A stretch of DNA of 64,000 bases from Stomoxys calcitrans (taxonomy: Eukaryota; Arthropoda; Insecta; Diptera; Muscidae), in contig NC_081554.1 in assembly GCF_963082655.1 (NCBI RefSeq), positions 192,725,752-192,789,751 on the forward strand. Reading direction: 5' to 3'. The notes below the pieces were generated by a model. It was not told the DNA's origin, did no database searches, and saw only the letters and a program-made list of their open reading frames with translations. Below, in pieces: positions 9,285 through 19,489 of the stretch. Made by a program: the position numbers and the translations under genes. How positions within the stretch are numbered: position 1 is the first letter of the stretch; every line of letters begins with the position of its first letter.

Positions 9285-11220
9285 TTTCTTTTGAGTCCCA
9301 TATTACTGTATTGGTATATATTTCGGGTTTAGGGGGTATTTTTGGGGGGTGGTCACTTGGCCATCAAAGTTATTATAAGATTCGTGCTCTACTTTCAGAA
9401 ACATTTCATATGAGTCCCATAATGTCATGATCGGTAAATAGGTTGTGTTTTTGAAGGTGGGTTGAACCCCAGGGTCTTTGTCCCACAATAGGGAGGTATT
9501 TTGGGGTAGGGCGGCTCTCAAACACATGGCTCTATATTGTGGTGATTTGCCCATATATCCATTTGGCAGGTTTTGGGCTGTTCCCGCGGCACCTGTCCCA
9601 AATAATAGAAACCCTGTTTTTTTTTTTTGGGCTGGGGAGGCCACCGGCACTTTGCCCTGAGAATAGATATCAAATTCGATCTTTACTACGAAATACCGTT
9701 GACTTGAGCTCCATATAGCTATAGTCGGAAATAAAATTCTGTTTATGGATGATTTAGGGCGTACGCCCAAAATTGGATATCAAATTCGTTTTCTACTCTC
9801 AAATACCTTTCATTTGAGTCCCATATTGCCATAATGGGTCAATTAATCTATTCGACGTATTTTTAGGAGGAAAAGAGACACCTTGACATGATCGCAAATT
9901 TTTATGTCATATTTTTAATCTACTCCCAAATATCTTTAATTTGAATCCTATATAGCCATGGTCGGCTGATATGCCTATTTGGGGGTATTTGGGGGGGAGG
10001 TGATCTACCATTACTTGGACCTAATTTTTTATGCCATATTTGAAATCTACTGCTGGATACTTTTCATTTGGGTCCCATATTGATAGGAACGTCAAATATT
10101 TCTGACTAGAGAAGTTTTTGGGTTGGGGAGGCCCGCTGGATACTTGGACCCAAAATTTAATATGATTTTCATTTTCTGGTCTCCAATTCCTGTCATATGA
10201 TACCCTTATTGTGTCCATCAGTCCTCCTTTGGTTTTGGGTGGCGTTTTTGGTGTAAGGGGGAGGTCAGTCATCTAAAAATTATAAAGCCTATGTTTCCTT
10301 TTTTGATTCTAAGGAACAAACAAACAAACCGAGTCCCATATAGTCATGATGGGTGATTTGCCCCTTTGGGAGTTTTTGGGGGTGGGGTGACCCCCTACAC
10401 TTCGATCTGATTTTGTATGCCAGATCCGTAATCTACTCTCGAATACCTTTCATTTAAGCCCCATATTAATATGGATCACCAATTTGCCTGTTTTTAGACA
10501 TTTTGAGGTTAGGGCGACTTCCTGGGTACTTGGACCCAATTTTGAATACCATATTCGTATTCTACTCTTCAATACCTTTCATTTGATATCCATATTGTCT
10601 TTATTGTGTCTTGTGATTTTGGGTGGTATTTTTGGGGTACCGCTGGAAGGTCCTCCCCCTTCCATTATCAATAAATTACAAACCATATTTCTTCTTCCTA
10701 ACCATATTCGTAATCTACTCCCGTATATCGTTCATTTGAGTCCCATATTGTCATGATCGTCAAATAAACCAATTTTAAGGGGTTTTGGGGCTGGAGCGGC
10801 CCCCCAGGTACTTGGACCCAATTTTTAATATGAAATTCGTACTCTACTCTTGAATACCTTTCATTTGAATCCCATATTGTGCCGATCGCTCCACTTTTAT
10901 TTTTGGGTAGTACTTTTGGGGGTAAGGGGAGGGTGCGCCCCCCTCCCGATATCAAAAAATTATATTGGGTTGCCCAAAAAGTAATTGCGGATTTTTTAAA
11001 AGAAAGTAAATGCATTGTTAATAAAACTTAGAATGAACTTTAATCACATATACATTTTTTACACTTTTTTTCTAAAGCAAGCTAAAAGTAACAGCTGATA
11101 ACTGACAGAAGAAAGAATGCAATTACAGAGTCACAAGCTGTGAAAAAATTTGTCAACGCCGACTATATGAAAAATCCGAAATTACTTTTTGGGCAACCCA
11201 ATATAGCCTATGTTTCATTC
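9285..11220. repeat. ~128-bp tandem repeat block
   Basis: Built of units with the phrases CTTTCATTTGAGTCCCATAT, a G-run region (TTTTGGGGGTGGGG) and ACTTGGACCCAATTTT. The GAGTCCC landmark recurs near 9816, 9943, 10070, 10199, 10331, 10456, 10585, 10738 and 10867. Spacing is mostly 125-132 bp, with one 153-bp gap and irregular spacing before 9800. The last unit is interrupted by a mariner-type MITE (10965-11201): the host sequence AAAATTATA/GCCTATGTTTC on either side matches an unbroken copy at about 10272-10296. No coding function is apparent. Confidence 0.85.
10965..11201. mobile_element. Mariner-type MITE, 237 bp, TA target duplication
   Basis: Terminal inverted repeats of about 32 bp begin TTGGGTTGCCCAAAAAGTAA on both ends; one mismatch was seen (GCGGA on the left, TCGGA on the right). 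TA dinucleotides flank it at 10963-10964 and 11202-11203, the standard Tc1/mariner target duplication. The interior lacks any transposase, so it is a non-autonomous derivative. The ends resemble those of mellifera-type mariners (recalled, not searched). Confidence 0.9.
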
Positions 11221-11257
11221 CACGTTGCAGCCACATTTTCATGCGGAGGTGACGATC

Positions 11258-12688
11258 CACAGTGGGCCAAATGGCAAAAAAATTGGAAATAAGTCTACAA
11301 CTTTTTATCTGTTGATTTTAGCCATACAAAATGTTCTAGACATTTGTAGAGGAGGACATAGGCTTTCAGAAAAGTGCTGTTGTTGGTCCATATCTTTAAT
11401 ACAGGGTGAGCTACAGGGTGTCAAAGTTGACCACTTTTGACTTCTCCAAGCTTCTGGGGGCCATAACTTTTGATCTACTCAACCGATTTACATGATTTAG
11501 GACTCTAGAGAAAGAGCTTGACAAGATCTAAAAAACTTATGCATAAAGTACCATGCCATCGTGTACTGTTAAGGAGTTATGAATTGTTTAATTTTAAAAT
11601 ATGAAAATTTGGCCTTGGTTTTTTTCAGTGTTTTTTAAATAACTCCGTCAATTTTAAAGCTATAAACTTCATACTTCACACAAATTATGCCAGCATATGT
11701 GTGCATAAAATACAAAAGGAATCACGTGAATATCTTTGGCGGTTTAAAAATGGCATCGTTTTCAATATGAAAAATATTTTTTTTGTCAAAAAATTGCAAA
11801 ATTTTTCAAAAAAGATACTCCCATTTCCTTTAAGTTTTCGCAAACTTTGGCCGTCAAAGCATTATCATTTCTTTCCATTTTCACAAAGTCGAGGTATTAA
11901 GAAAAGTTTTAAGTGCTAATTTGGCTAATTTCGATATCAAACAACACCGTTATCTTAAGACCAAAATGGCCAATTTTTTTACTAAACTTCAAAAGTTTCT
12001 CACTGGAAAAAAAGTTCCACGGGGATTTTTTCGCTTTTTTTGAACTTAAATGAAAGCTTAAAATGTTCCCAACATTTTAAGGTATGTCTCGCCATATCCT
12101 AGCCATAAATGAGATCGTAGCGATCAAAATACTGAAAAAAGTCAATTTTCAAGTAGTGCTATATTCATTGCTAAAAAACAAGTATTACGTCACATTTTAT
12201 TGCAAAGATGTTAAATAAACTTTTATTTGGTAACACTTCTTCTACAAAACACAAAAAGAATCATGGAAATATCTCTATTCTATTCCATTTTATGGAACCG
12301 GCAATAAAAAAGTCAATTTTTCAAAAAAGTCGAATTTCCCAAATTTTGTTTTTGTTGTCCTAATTGCACATGACACACTATAGCCATATTTACGCAACAT
12401 ACCTTATCGTAAAGGAAATTTTCATACCTTTCCAACGATGTATAAAACATTTCTCAACTCGGATTCTATCTACTCTAAAATTCATTTACACTTCATTAAA
12501 CTCTATATAAAAATGTCTATTTGTGAAATGGAACCTTATATGGGGCCTACACTAAAACATTGATAGATTTGCCCAGGGTTTACAATACAAATGTGTTAGA
12601 ATAAAAAAAGGTCTCCTGCCAAAGTTTAAAAAAATTGGAATAAAAATATGTGTTTTAGAGCGAAAACACTTCGCATCGGCGTGCGTTT
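11258..12688 (+). repeat. Transib left terminal inverted repeat (1,431 bp)
   Basis: Reverse complement of 15176-16601. It starts CACAGTG and ends CGGCGTGCGTTT. By eye the arms differ by one 5-bp insertion (CTCTA, about 11503-11507) and a T/A difference at 12410. The first 28 bases can be parsed as heptamer CACAGTG, a 12-base spacer and an A-rich nonamer-like AAAAAATTG. It contains a 72-codon open frame (11701-11919) whose translation is identical to one in the other arm; it shows no recognisable domain. Confidence 0.95.
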
Positions 12689-12736
12689 ATATGTATATTA
12701 GCTACTCCCAAAATAAAAAAGCATTTTAGTTTTGTA

Positions 12737-14779
12737 TTATTTGATTTTATTCTCTACCAAATAATCTAAGGTATCAAAATTTAAAAGCTCTTTAATTTGA
12801 ATGGCATCGGGATCGTCCTTATCTATATCGTCACATATTTTTGGTAGCCATTTAGTTCTGATGCTGTATAGTACCGGATCAGACGATAACAATAAATATT
12901 GAAGTAAATCATAATTTTGGTTAAATTTGGTGCTCTTTCGGGTATTGAAAAGCCGGAACTGTTTAACATCTCTATTACGGGATTCCTGAGCTTCTTCTGT
13001 AAGTTCTCCTAACGGAAGTATGTTGTATTCCACAATTTCCTTGCCATGATGTAAGACTTTATGTACTGTCGGTGTTAAAGCTTTCCACGAATATAAATCA
13101 GATAAAATGTTTTTTGTGTCATTACTATAAGCTTCAAATTTGGTTGAATTTATCATCTTTTTGCTATTGATTACAGCCAAAATCACTTTGAATCGTCTTA
13201 GCAAGTGTTCATCAAGACCGGTTATTTTAGATGTCGATACGGGGTCCTCAAAAAACCGCCTTGCCGAGTTGCCATCATTTGTGCTTCCGTATCCGTAAAG
13301 AGGTTTATCTATTATAAGTCCCTTTTGTTTAAACTCCAACTGGATTCGATTCTTCTCTTCCTGCCTCATTTTGTGAAGATCTTGGTTGTTTCTAGCAGAG
13401 ACATCGCGGTTTCCAGGGCTAGTCCGATATTTAAGGTCATACGATAAATGCAAACAATACTCCATGAATCGAATTCTACAGTGCAGGGGCGAAATACCGA
13501 AATTGAGCGCATTTTCGTTTACTAAATTTTCATCAGACTTGTCCTCGAATTGCCCATTCTTCTTGCCACAAATATTGCATCTCCAATTGGACATAACGCC
13601 AGTTAATGCGTTTGCCACCTTTCCATCGATCATAGTGAGTTGTAGTTGAAACGAAACTTTTATATTTCTTCCCAATTGGTTTATAACAATCATGGGTAAT
13701 GCAGCAATTTCTTCCTTTATTTCGTTCACCAAAGATCGTGTTGTGTTCCGGTCTTCCTTTGTATACTCAAACCGAATTGGGCGACATAAATATTTTGACC
13801 CAGGTGTTCTATTTATCCATATATCTTGAAATGCATTTTCTTTCGATGATGAAGATTGGTCCTTGTACAATCTCATTCTCAATGGTACTAATGATGCCAT
13901 GAAAATTGATGCGAAGTTGGTATCTATTTCTGTTTGTTGCTTATATTCGGAAAATCCAGATGATCCATCACAACCCCATTTGCTGATCAAAACCACTTCG
14001 GAATTATTACATGTGTTCAACTGTTCTTCAGTAAAATTAGAAATAATTCTAACAGCTGTATTTTCAACAAGATCAGCAAGTTTCACTCTTGCTTTTAATT
14101 CGTCCACGTATATATTTGATGGCACCATTTTCGTCCTGGTGTTGTACAATTTATGTTTTGAGGGTAAACAACCCCATCCTTTTTCACGAAGAGCCTTCCT
14201 CATTGTTGAGTATTTGTTTCTTGAGAGGCCTAGGTTCAAAATCAGGGCCAGTGCATCTTCCTCCGTGAATTCTGTAGTCGATTTTGGAGTTGGAATACTT
14301 TCTACCATTCTCTTTACCCTTTTCGGAGATGCTAATGGTAAAACATCGACAATTCGTCCAACATTTTTTGGTTGTGTTTTTAACAATGCTGTTTTGAACG
14401 TATCTTTTATTAAATTTGGCGGATGTGCCGCCAATAGTTCCTCTTGTTTTTTCTTTTTGGTTTTCTCCGTAACTTCGTCGTATGCTTTGCTAGGCCGGCC
14501 GGGAATCAGCGGTTTAATTTCAATAAGTAGATCCGATTTCAGCCACTTCTCATACATTTTGAAAAACTTGATTTTTGCGAATGAACATTCTGGCAACCTT
14601 CTCTCAAATGATTTGTAGAATTTTTCAAGTTTGTCTAAAGCGTCTTTATTTAGCCTTATTCCATATATGTGGTCCAAAGTGTAAACAAGTTCCTTAAATG
14701 ACTCCGTGTATGATTTGGAATCATTTTTGATGTCCCATACAATTTTCGAAAGAGTGGAATACTTCAGTATGACTTCCAT
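12737..14779 (-). CDS. Transib-family (RAG1-like) DDE transposase, 680 aa
   Basis: Encodes the cut-and-paste transposase that would bind the CACAGTG ends and excise and integrate the element. Its family shares ancestry with the RAG1 core. Seen in the sequence: the first catalytic Asp in SKWGCDGSSGFSEYKQ (D271); a second in LTMIDGKVANALTG (D385); a zinc-type CxxC pair in WRCNICGKK (C401, C404); a His pair region TVHKVLHHG (H573, H577); and the acidic LPLGELTEEAQESRNRD block (E595, E596, E599), one of which should be the catalytic Glu. The N-terminal part is Lys-rich and probably DNA-binding (inference). An in-frame TAA two codons upstream of the ATG supports this start. AATAAA overlaps the final codons. 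The length of 680 aa fits the family, and no stops or frameshifts are present. It is the only intact transposon protein in the window. Activity is not shown. Confidence 0.93.
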   Translation of the reverse strand: MEVILKYSTLSKIVWDIKNDSKSYTESFKELVYTLDHIYGIRLNKDALDKLEKFYKSFERRLPECSFAKIKFFKMYEKWLKSDLLIEIKPLIPGRPSKAYDEVTEKTKKKKQEELLAAHPPNLIKDTFKTALLKTQPKNVGRIVDVLPLASPKRVKRMVESIPTPKSTTEFTEEDALALILNLGLSRNKYSTMRKALREKGWGCLPSKHKLYNTRTKMVPSNIYVDELKARVKLADLVENTAVRIISNFTEEQLNTCNNSEVVLISKWGCDGSSGFSEYKQQTEIDTNFASIFMASLVPLRMRLYKDQSSSSKENAFQDIWINRTPGSKYLCRPIRFEYTKEDRNTTRSLVNEIKEEIAALPMIVINQLGRNIKVSFQLQLTMIDGKVANALTGVMSNWRCNICGKKNGQFEDKSDENLVNENALNFGISPLHCRIRFMEYCLHLSYDLKYRTSPGNRDVSARNNQDLHKMRQEEKNRIQLEFKQKGLIIDKPLYGYGSTNDGNSARRFFEDPVSTSKITGLDEHLLRRFKVILAVINSKKMINSTKFEAYSNDTKNILSDLYSWKALTPTVHKVLHHGKEIVEYNILPLGELTEEAQESRNRDVKQFRLFNTRKSTKFNQNYDLLQYLLLSSDPVLYSIRTKWLPKICDDIDKDDPDAIQIKELLNFDTLDYLVENKIK

Positions 14780-15175
14780 AACTTATAAATGTCCTTTACG
14801 CCTCTACAAAATATAATGAAGAAAATTTGGATTTTGTTCAAATATTTATGCAATATATTCACAATTAATGACCCATTTCAGGTATCAGACGCAATCGTAA
14901 AAAGGGGTCCAAAGTGCCTCTTTTTACTTACTCTTCTATAATTATTTACCTGGACTCGAATTTGGTTAAAAAAAATGACAATGAATTTTTTATGGGTAGG
15001 TTTTTTCACATTCATTGATACGGTGGATTTCCTGGGAATTCGACATAGCGAAACAGGTAACATTTGTCTGCATCAAATCTTAACACAAATATATATATAT
15101 ATGCAGGTATATTTCTAGGTTACTTTTTATTCAAAAATCATCAGCTTACATTAAAAATAGATGTAGGTACTATAC

Positions 15176-16601
15176 AAACGCACGCCGATGCGAAGTGTTT
15201 TCGCTCTAAAACACATATTTTTATTCCAATTTTTTTAAACTTTGGCAGGAGACCTTTTTTTATTCTAACACATTTGTATTGTAAACCCTGGGCAAATCTA
15301 TCAATGTTTTAGTGTAGGCCCCATATAAGGTTCCATTTCACAAATAGACATTTTTATATAGAGTTTAATGAAGTGTAAATGAATTTTAGAGTAGATAGAA
15401 TCCGAGTTGAGAAATGTTTTATACATCGTTGGAAAGGTATGAAAATTTCCTTTTCGATAAGGTATGTTGCGTAAATATGGCTATAGTGTGTCATGTGCAA
15501 TTAGGACAACAAAAACAAAATTTGGGAAATTCGACTTTTTTGAAAAATTGACTTTTTTATTGCCGGTTCCATAAAATGGAATAGAATAGAGATATTTCCA
15601 TGATTCTTTTTGTGTTTTGTAGAAGAAGTGTTACCAAATAAAAGTTTATTTAACATCTTTGCAATAAAATGTGACGTAATACTTGTTTTTTAGCAATGAA
15701 TATAGCACTACTTGAAAATTGACTTTTTTCAGTATTTTGATCGCTACGATCTCATTTATGGCTAGGATATGGCGAGACATACCTTAAAATGTTGGGAACA
15801 TTTTAAGCTTTCATTTAAGTTCAAAAAAAGCGAAAAAATCCCCGTGGAACTTTTTTTCCAGTGAGAAACTTTTGAAGTTTAGTAAAAAAATTGGCCATTT
15901 TGGTCTTAAGATAACGGTGTTGTTTGATATCGAAATTAGCCAAATTAGCACTTAAAACTTTTCTTAATACCTCGACTTTGTGAAAATGGAAAGAAATGAT
16001 AATGCTTTGACGGCCAAAGTTTGCGAAAACTTAAAGGAAATGGGAGTATCTTTTTTGAAAAATTTTGCAATTTTTTGACAAAAAAAATATTTTTCATATT
16101 GAAAACGATGCCATTTTTAAACCGCCAAAGATATTCACGTGATTCCTTTTGTATTTTATGCACACATATGCTGGCATAATTTGTGTGAAGTATGAAGTTT
16201 ATAGCTTTAAAATTGACGGAGTTATTTAAAAAACACTGAAAAAAACCAAGGCCAAATTTTCATATTTTAAAATTAAACAATTCATAACTCCTTAACAGTA
16301 CACGATGGCATGGTACTTTATGCATAAGTTTTTTAGATCTTGTCAAGCTCTTTCTCTCCTAAATCATGTAAATCGGTTGAGTAGATCAAAAGTTATGGCC
16401 CCCAGAAGCTTGGAGAAGTCAAAAGTGGTCAACTTTGACACCCTGTAGCTCACCCTGTATTAAAGATATGGACCAACAACAGCACTTTTCTGAAAGCCTA
16501 TGTCCTCCTCTACAAATGTCTAGAACATTTTGTATGGCTAAAATCAACAGATAAAAAGTTGTAGACTTATTTCCAATTTTTTTGCCATTTGGCCCACTGT
16601 G
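15176..16601 (-). repeat. Transib right terminal inverted repeat (1,426 bp)
   Basis: Mirror of the left arm, starting AAACGCACGCCG on its inner side and ending CACTGTG at 16601. It lacks the 5-bp CTCTA insertion of the left arm. The 72-codon frame here is 15945-16163 on the minus strand, identical in translation to the left one. About 400 bp between the transposase start (14779) and this arm (14780-15175) are unique; they include an AT microsatellite near 15090 and presumably the promoter (inference). Confidence 0.95.
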
Positions 16602-16606
16602 CGATC

Positions 16607-16966
16607 CTCGTTAAGCTGCTGTAGGTGAGCAAGCTCGTTCCGTTGCAAAGAACCATCGCCGCGAGAACAGGGTGGCCATTGGCTATTTGAAGGCGCCAAT
16701 AACTCGCCTTGTCATATCGAGCATAATCGGCATTCAGTATTTGTGCAAGAGCCAGTGCGGCCGGCCCGGGAGAGACACTCTGCTCGATACCGCTGATTGT
16801 CCTCGACATCCATTGCAGCTACTCCGTATGGAGCATTCCGCTATCCGCAACCTGTGGACACGCCCGGTAGCTCGCAGCTAAGCTTCGCGTGACAGCACTG
16901 AACACCACACAGATCGAACCTCATTGTTGCAGTCTGTGTGGTGTTCACAGCTATCCCGGGACGATT
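16607..16966. other. GC-rich unclassified segment with a 14-bp hairpin
   Basis: Flanks the Transib on the right and is clearly more GC-rich than its surroundings. The piece left of the Transib (about 11204-11252) should be its other side before insertion. A perfect 14-bp stem (16900-16913 with 16933-16946) encloses a 19-base loop and is followed by a T-run at about 16967. Open frames exist on both strands without recognisable similarity. It could be an older repeat in which the Transib landed. Confidence 0.4.
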
Positions 16967-18264
16967 TTTTTTTTTGGTTAGCTTCTCCAAGCCTTTGCCT
17001 TCCTTTAATTGTTTTAATCTGGATTCCTGGCAATATGAATATATCTCTTGGAACTATTTGGCATCTCTAGCTCTGAGTTAGGTATTAAGAAGACAAAACT
17101 GATTCTTTGAAAGATTTCCTAACTAACCTAAGTATGTATTGAGATGGGCATCAAGATTTCCACACAATTCCCTGGCCGCCAATATTAACTGTGGCATATT
17201 GATGATGAGCATTTAACAGAAAATATTGATACCAGATAAGCCGACAAGAAGCAAGGAATTAGTTTCTCAAAATGAAACAAAAAGAAATGCATGCAAAAGC
17301 TTAGTGGCATTTATGTAATTCTCAACTCCTTAACCCCTGACCTTATGGGCCTTCTGTGTCAAGCAATAAACAATAATAATAATAAAAAAAAATATTCTTT
17401 TCGAGGAAACTCTAATACCTTGAAGTTTTCATAATTGTCTACTATGACCATTTTTAGGCCCCTTTGCGATTTTTTTATGATGGCTTCCAGCCATTGGCTA
17501 ATGTTGCTGCTTGGCAATGGGCTCTAATCTTAATTACTTTTGTTTAATTACTTTAAAGTTGTATGGCCTAGGCTCAGCGTAGAATGTTGCTCTCCTCAAC
17601 TTAACAGGGGGCTGCTGCTGGCCATTGTGTTATGGCACTTTCACTGCTGTCTACCTACTACTTCCACCATCATCATCATCACCATGGCAAAGGTGATGCC
17701 TTGGACATCTAACCGACACATAGTCCATGGTCTATAAAAGCCTACCCTCCAGCTATTTTGAACATTTTTGTTTTGCAAAACTTGGTAGCAAATTATTTTG
17801 GGGATTGTAACGACGAAAATGAACCTTTTTCACTGTAGTGCTTTAGGGTTGAAGTGTGGTTGTTGTGGCAGTTATTCTTGGAAAATGAATATTATGCTAA
17901 TTTTATTGTGAAGAAAAATATTTTTCTTTTTGGCAGCTTTAACCTTTTTGTGGTTTGGGTGTTAGGCAGCACAAACTTATGACCAATTTAAGCTTAGTGT
18001 TGTTTTTCTTCGTCTCTTGGTAGCTTAAGCAGCAAAGTGAAGTATATCATATTTTGACAATATTTTTCTAAAATGAAGCTTAAGAAAGTAATCTTTATTA
18101 AGAGGGAGTAATATGACGAAAACAAATTTTCTGTCATTTATTGTAAACATGGATAAACTGTTCTGTTTCTGTGAAAAAAAGTGAATATGAGATAATTGAG
18201 GCATAACGCCAGGAGATAGGCTTAAGTGAATGACAAACAATAAGTAGAAGCGTAACACTATGGA
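16967..18264. other. Unclassified non-coding DNA
   Basis: AT-rich and single-copy within the window. A TATAAAAG string at 17733-17740 could be read as a TATA box, but no convincing initiator or coding exon follows. A short CAT/CAC triplet run lies near 17670. Confidence 0.4.
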
Positions 18265-19304
18265 TATGATGGAGTTATTATAAAATAGTGGTTGATACCC
18301 AAAGAACTTAGGGTACCCCCCACAATTTTATAATAACTCCACTATACCCATAGTTGAATCCAACTATGATTATAGTGGAGAGTGATACCCAAAGAACTTA
18401 GGGTACCCACCACTATTTTATTATAACTCCACTATACACATATTTGAATCCAACTATGGGCCGATTTGGATCATATTTGGTCTAATAGCTGAAAACCTCA
18501 TATAAGTCCCACTTTTCTGAACAAGCGTTATGTTAATAGGATCCGATCTGGACTACATTCAGCTCGGATATCTCTCTATTAAAAATTTCAGCGAAATCAG
18601 TTAATAAATGCACCTATTACGGCTTTAAGACTCTACATCAAGAGATCGGACTATATAACAGTTATATCTATATATAGGCCGATAGGGATCTTATTTAAAA
18701 TTTATGTCAAAGAAATTTAAGCGAAATTGAGTAATAGATTCTGGCTTAAAACCCTTAATCGGCAGATCGGTCTATATGTCAGCTATATATATATGTGACC
18801 ATGTGAGGATCATACTCGGTCCGTATATCAAGAGGCCTAGTGTAGCTCGCATCATCGGAGGCCAGCGTAGCGCAGAGGTTAGCATCTCCTCCCATGACTC
18901 TGTACGCCTGGTTTCGAGTACTGGCGGGAACATCAAAGAACAATTTCAGTGATAGTTAGCCCCCCTGGAGATGGCGACATTTGTGAGGTATTATGCTTTC
19001 TCCCCAAAAAAGTATCCCACTGCGGCACGCCGTTAAGACTAGGCTATAAAATAAGGATACATATCATTGAGCTTAATCGGACTGCTCTCATTGATATGAG
19101 AGAAGTACCCCTGTTCCTTAATGGAATGTTCATGAAAAGTATGGTTAATTTAGTTTAGTGCAACTGCCTCAAATTTCAGCGAAATCGGACTATAAATGAA
19201 CCCGTTATGGCTCAAGGCCTTTACTTAGTAGAAGGTCTGCTATGAAGCTATATCTAAATAAAGTCGCAGGTGAACCACACTCAGCCCGTATATCGAAAGG
19301 CCTA
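18265..19304 (-). repeat. 153-bp-unit element, reverse, split by a SINE
   Basis: It opens with a ~90-bp tandem duplication: GATACCCAAAGAACTTAGGG occurs at 18294 and 18384, each followed by an inverted ATTTTATAATAACTCC-type arm. Diverged reverse-orientation units follow (GGTCTATATGTCAGCTATAT near 18769) and resume after the SINE (TTTCAGCGAAATCGGACTAT near 19170). The hairpin and TATACCC ends are not intact. Confidence 0.6.
18860..19160 (+). mobile_element. tRNA-headed SINE, near full length
   Basis: The head holds GTAGCGCAGAGGTTAGCA (A-box-like) and a mutated B box (GGTTTCGAG). The body has GGCGACATTTGTGAGGTA, CTGCGGCACGCCGTTAAGAC, ATCATTGAGCTTAATCGGAC, CTCATTGATATGAGAGAAGT and TTCCTTAATGGAATGTTCAT. 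It is inserted in a 153-bp-unit element. It is not a tRNA gene, because the head continues directly into the SINE body. Confidence 0.85.
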
Positions 19305-19488
19305 CATGAGAAACTATGCCATGTAAAAACTTCTCTCCAAAGAGGTTTTGCACTGCGGTCCGCCGTTCGGACATGGCTATAAAAAGAGGCACCTTTTTAT
19401 TGAGCTTAAACTTGAATCCGACTGCACACATTGATATGTGAGAAGTTTGCCCCTTTTCCATAGTGGAATGTTCATGGGCAATATTTGT
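19305..19488 (+). mobile_element. SINE 3' part
   Basis: Lacks the tRNA-like head. It contains CTATGCCATGTAAAAACTTC, CTCCAAAGAGGTTTTGCACT, TTGAGCTTAAACTTGAATCC, ATTGATATGTGAGAAGTTTG and TAGTGGAATGTTCATGGGCA. It lies directly against the 22-bp minisatellite. Confidence 0.8.
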
Positions 19489-19489
19489 T

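Larger units (their letters stand above)
11253..16606 (-). mobile_element. Complete Transib-family DNA transposon with long TIRs
   Basis: The element proper runs 11258-16601 (5,344 bp). It is flanked by a 5-bp direct repeat CGATC at 11253-11257 and 16602-16606, the target-duplication length known for Transib. Both ends begin CACAGTGGGCC, and Transib termini are known to resemble the RAG recombination-signal heptamer CACAGTG. The interior carries one uninterrupted 680-codon transposase on the minus strand. The TIRs are about 1.43 kb each and nearly identical, much longer than the few tens of bp usual for the family. Near-perfect arms, intact TSD and intact ORF point to a recent insertion. Confidence 0.93.

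Noticed and set aside
17733..17740. TATA box promoter (TATAAAAG)
   Set aside because: A single 8-base match in AT-rich DNA with no convincing initiator or downstream gene.
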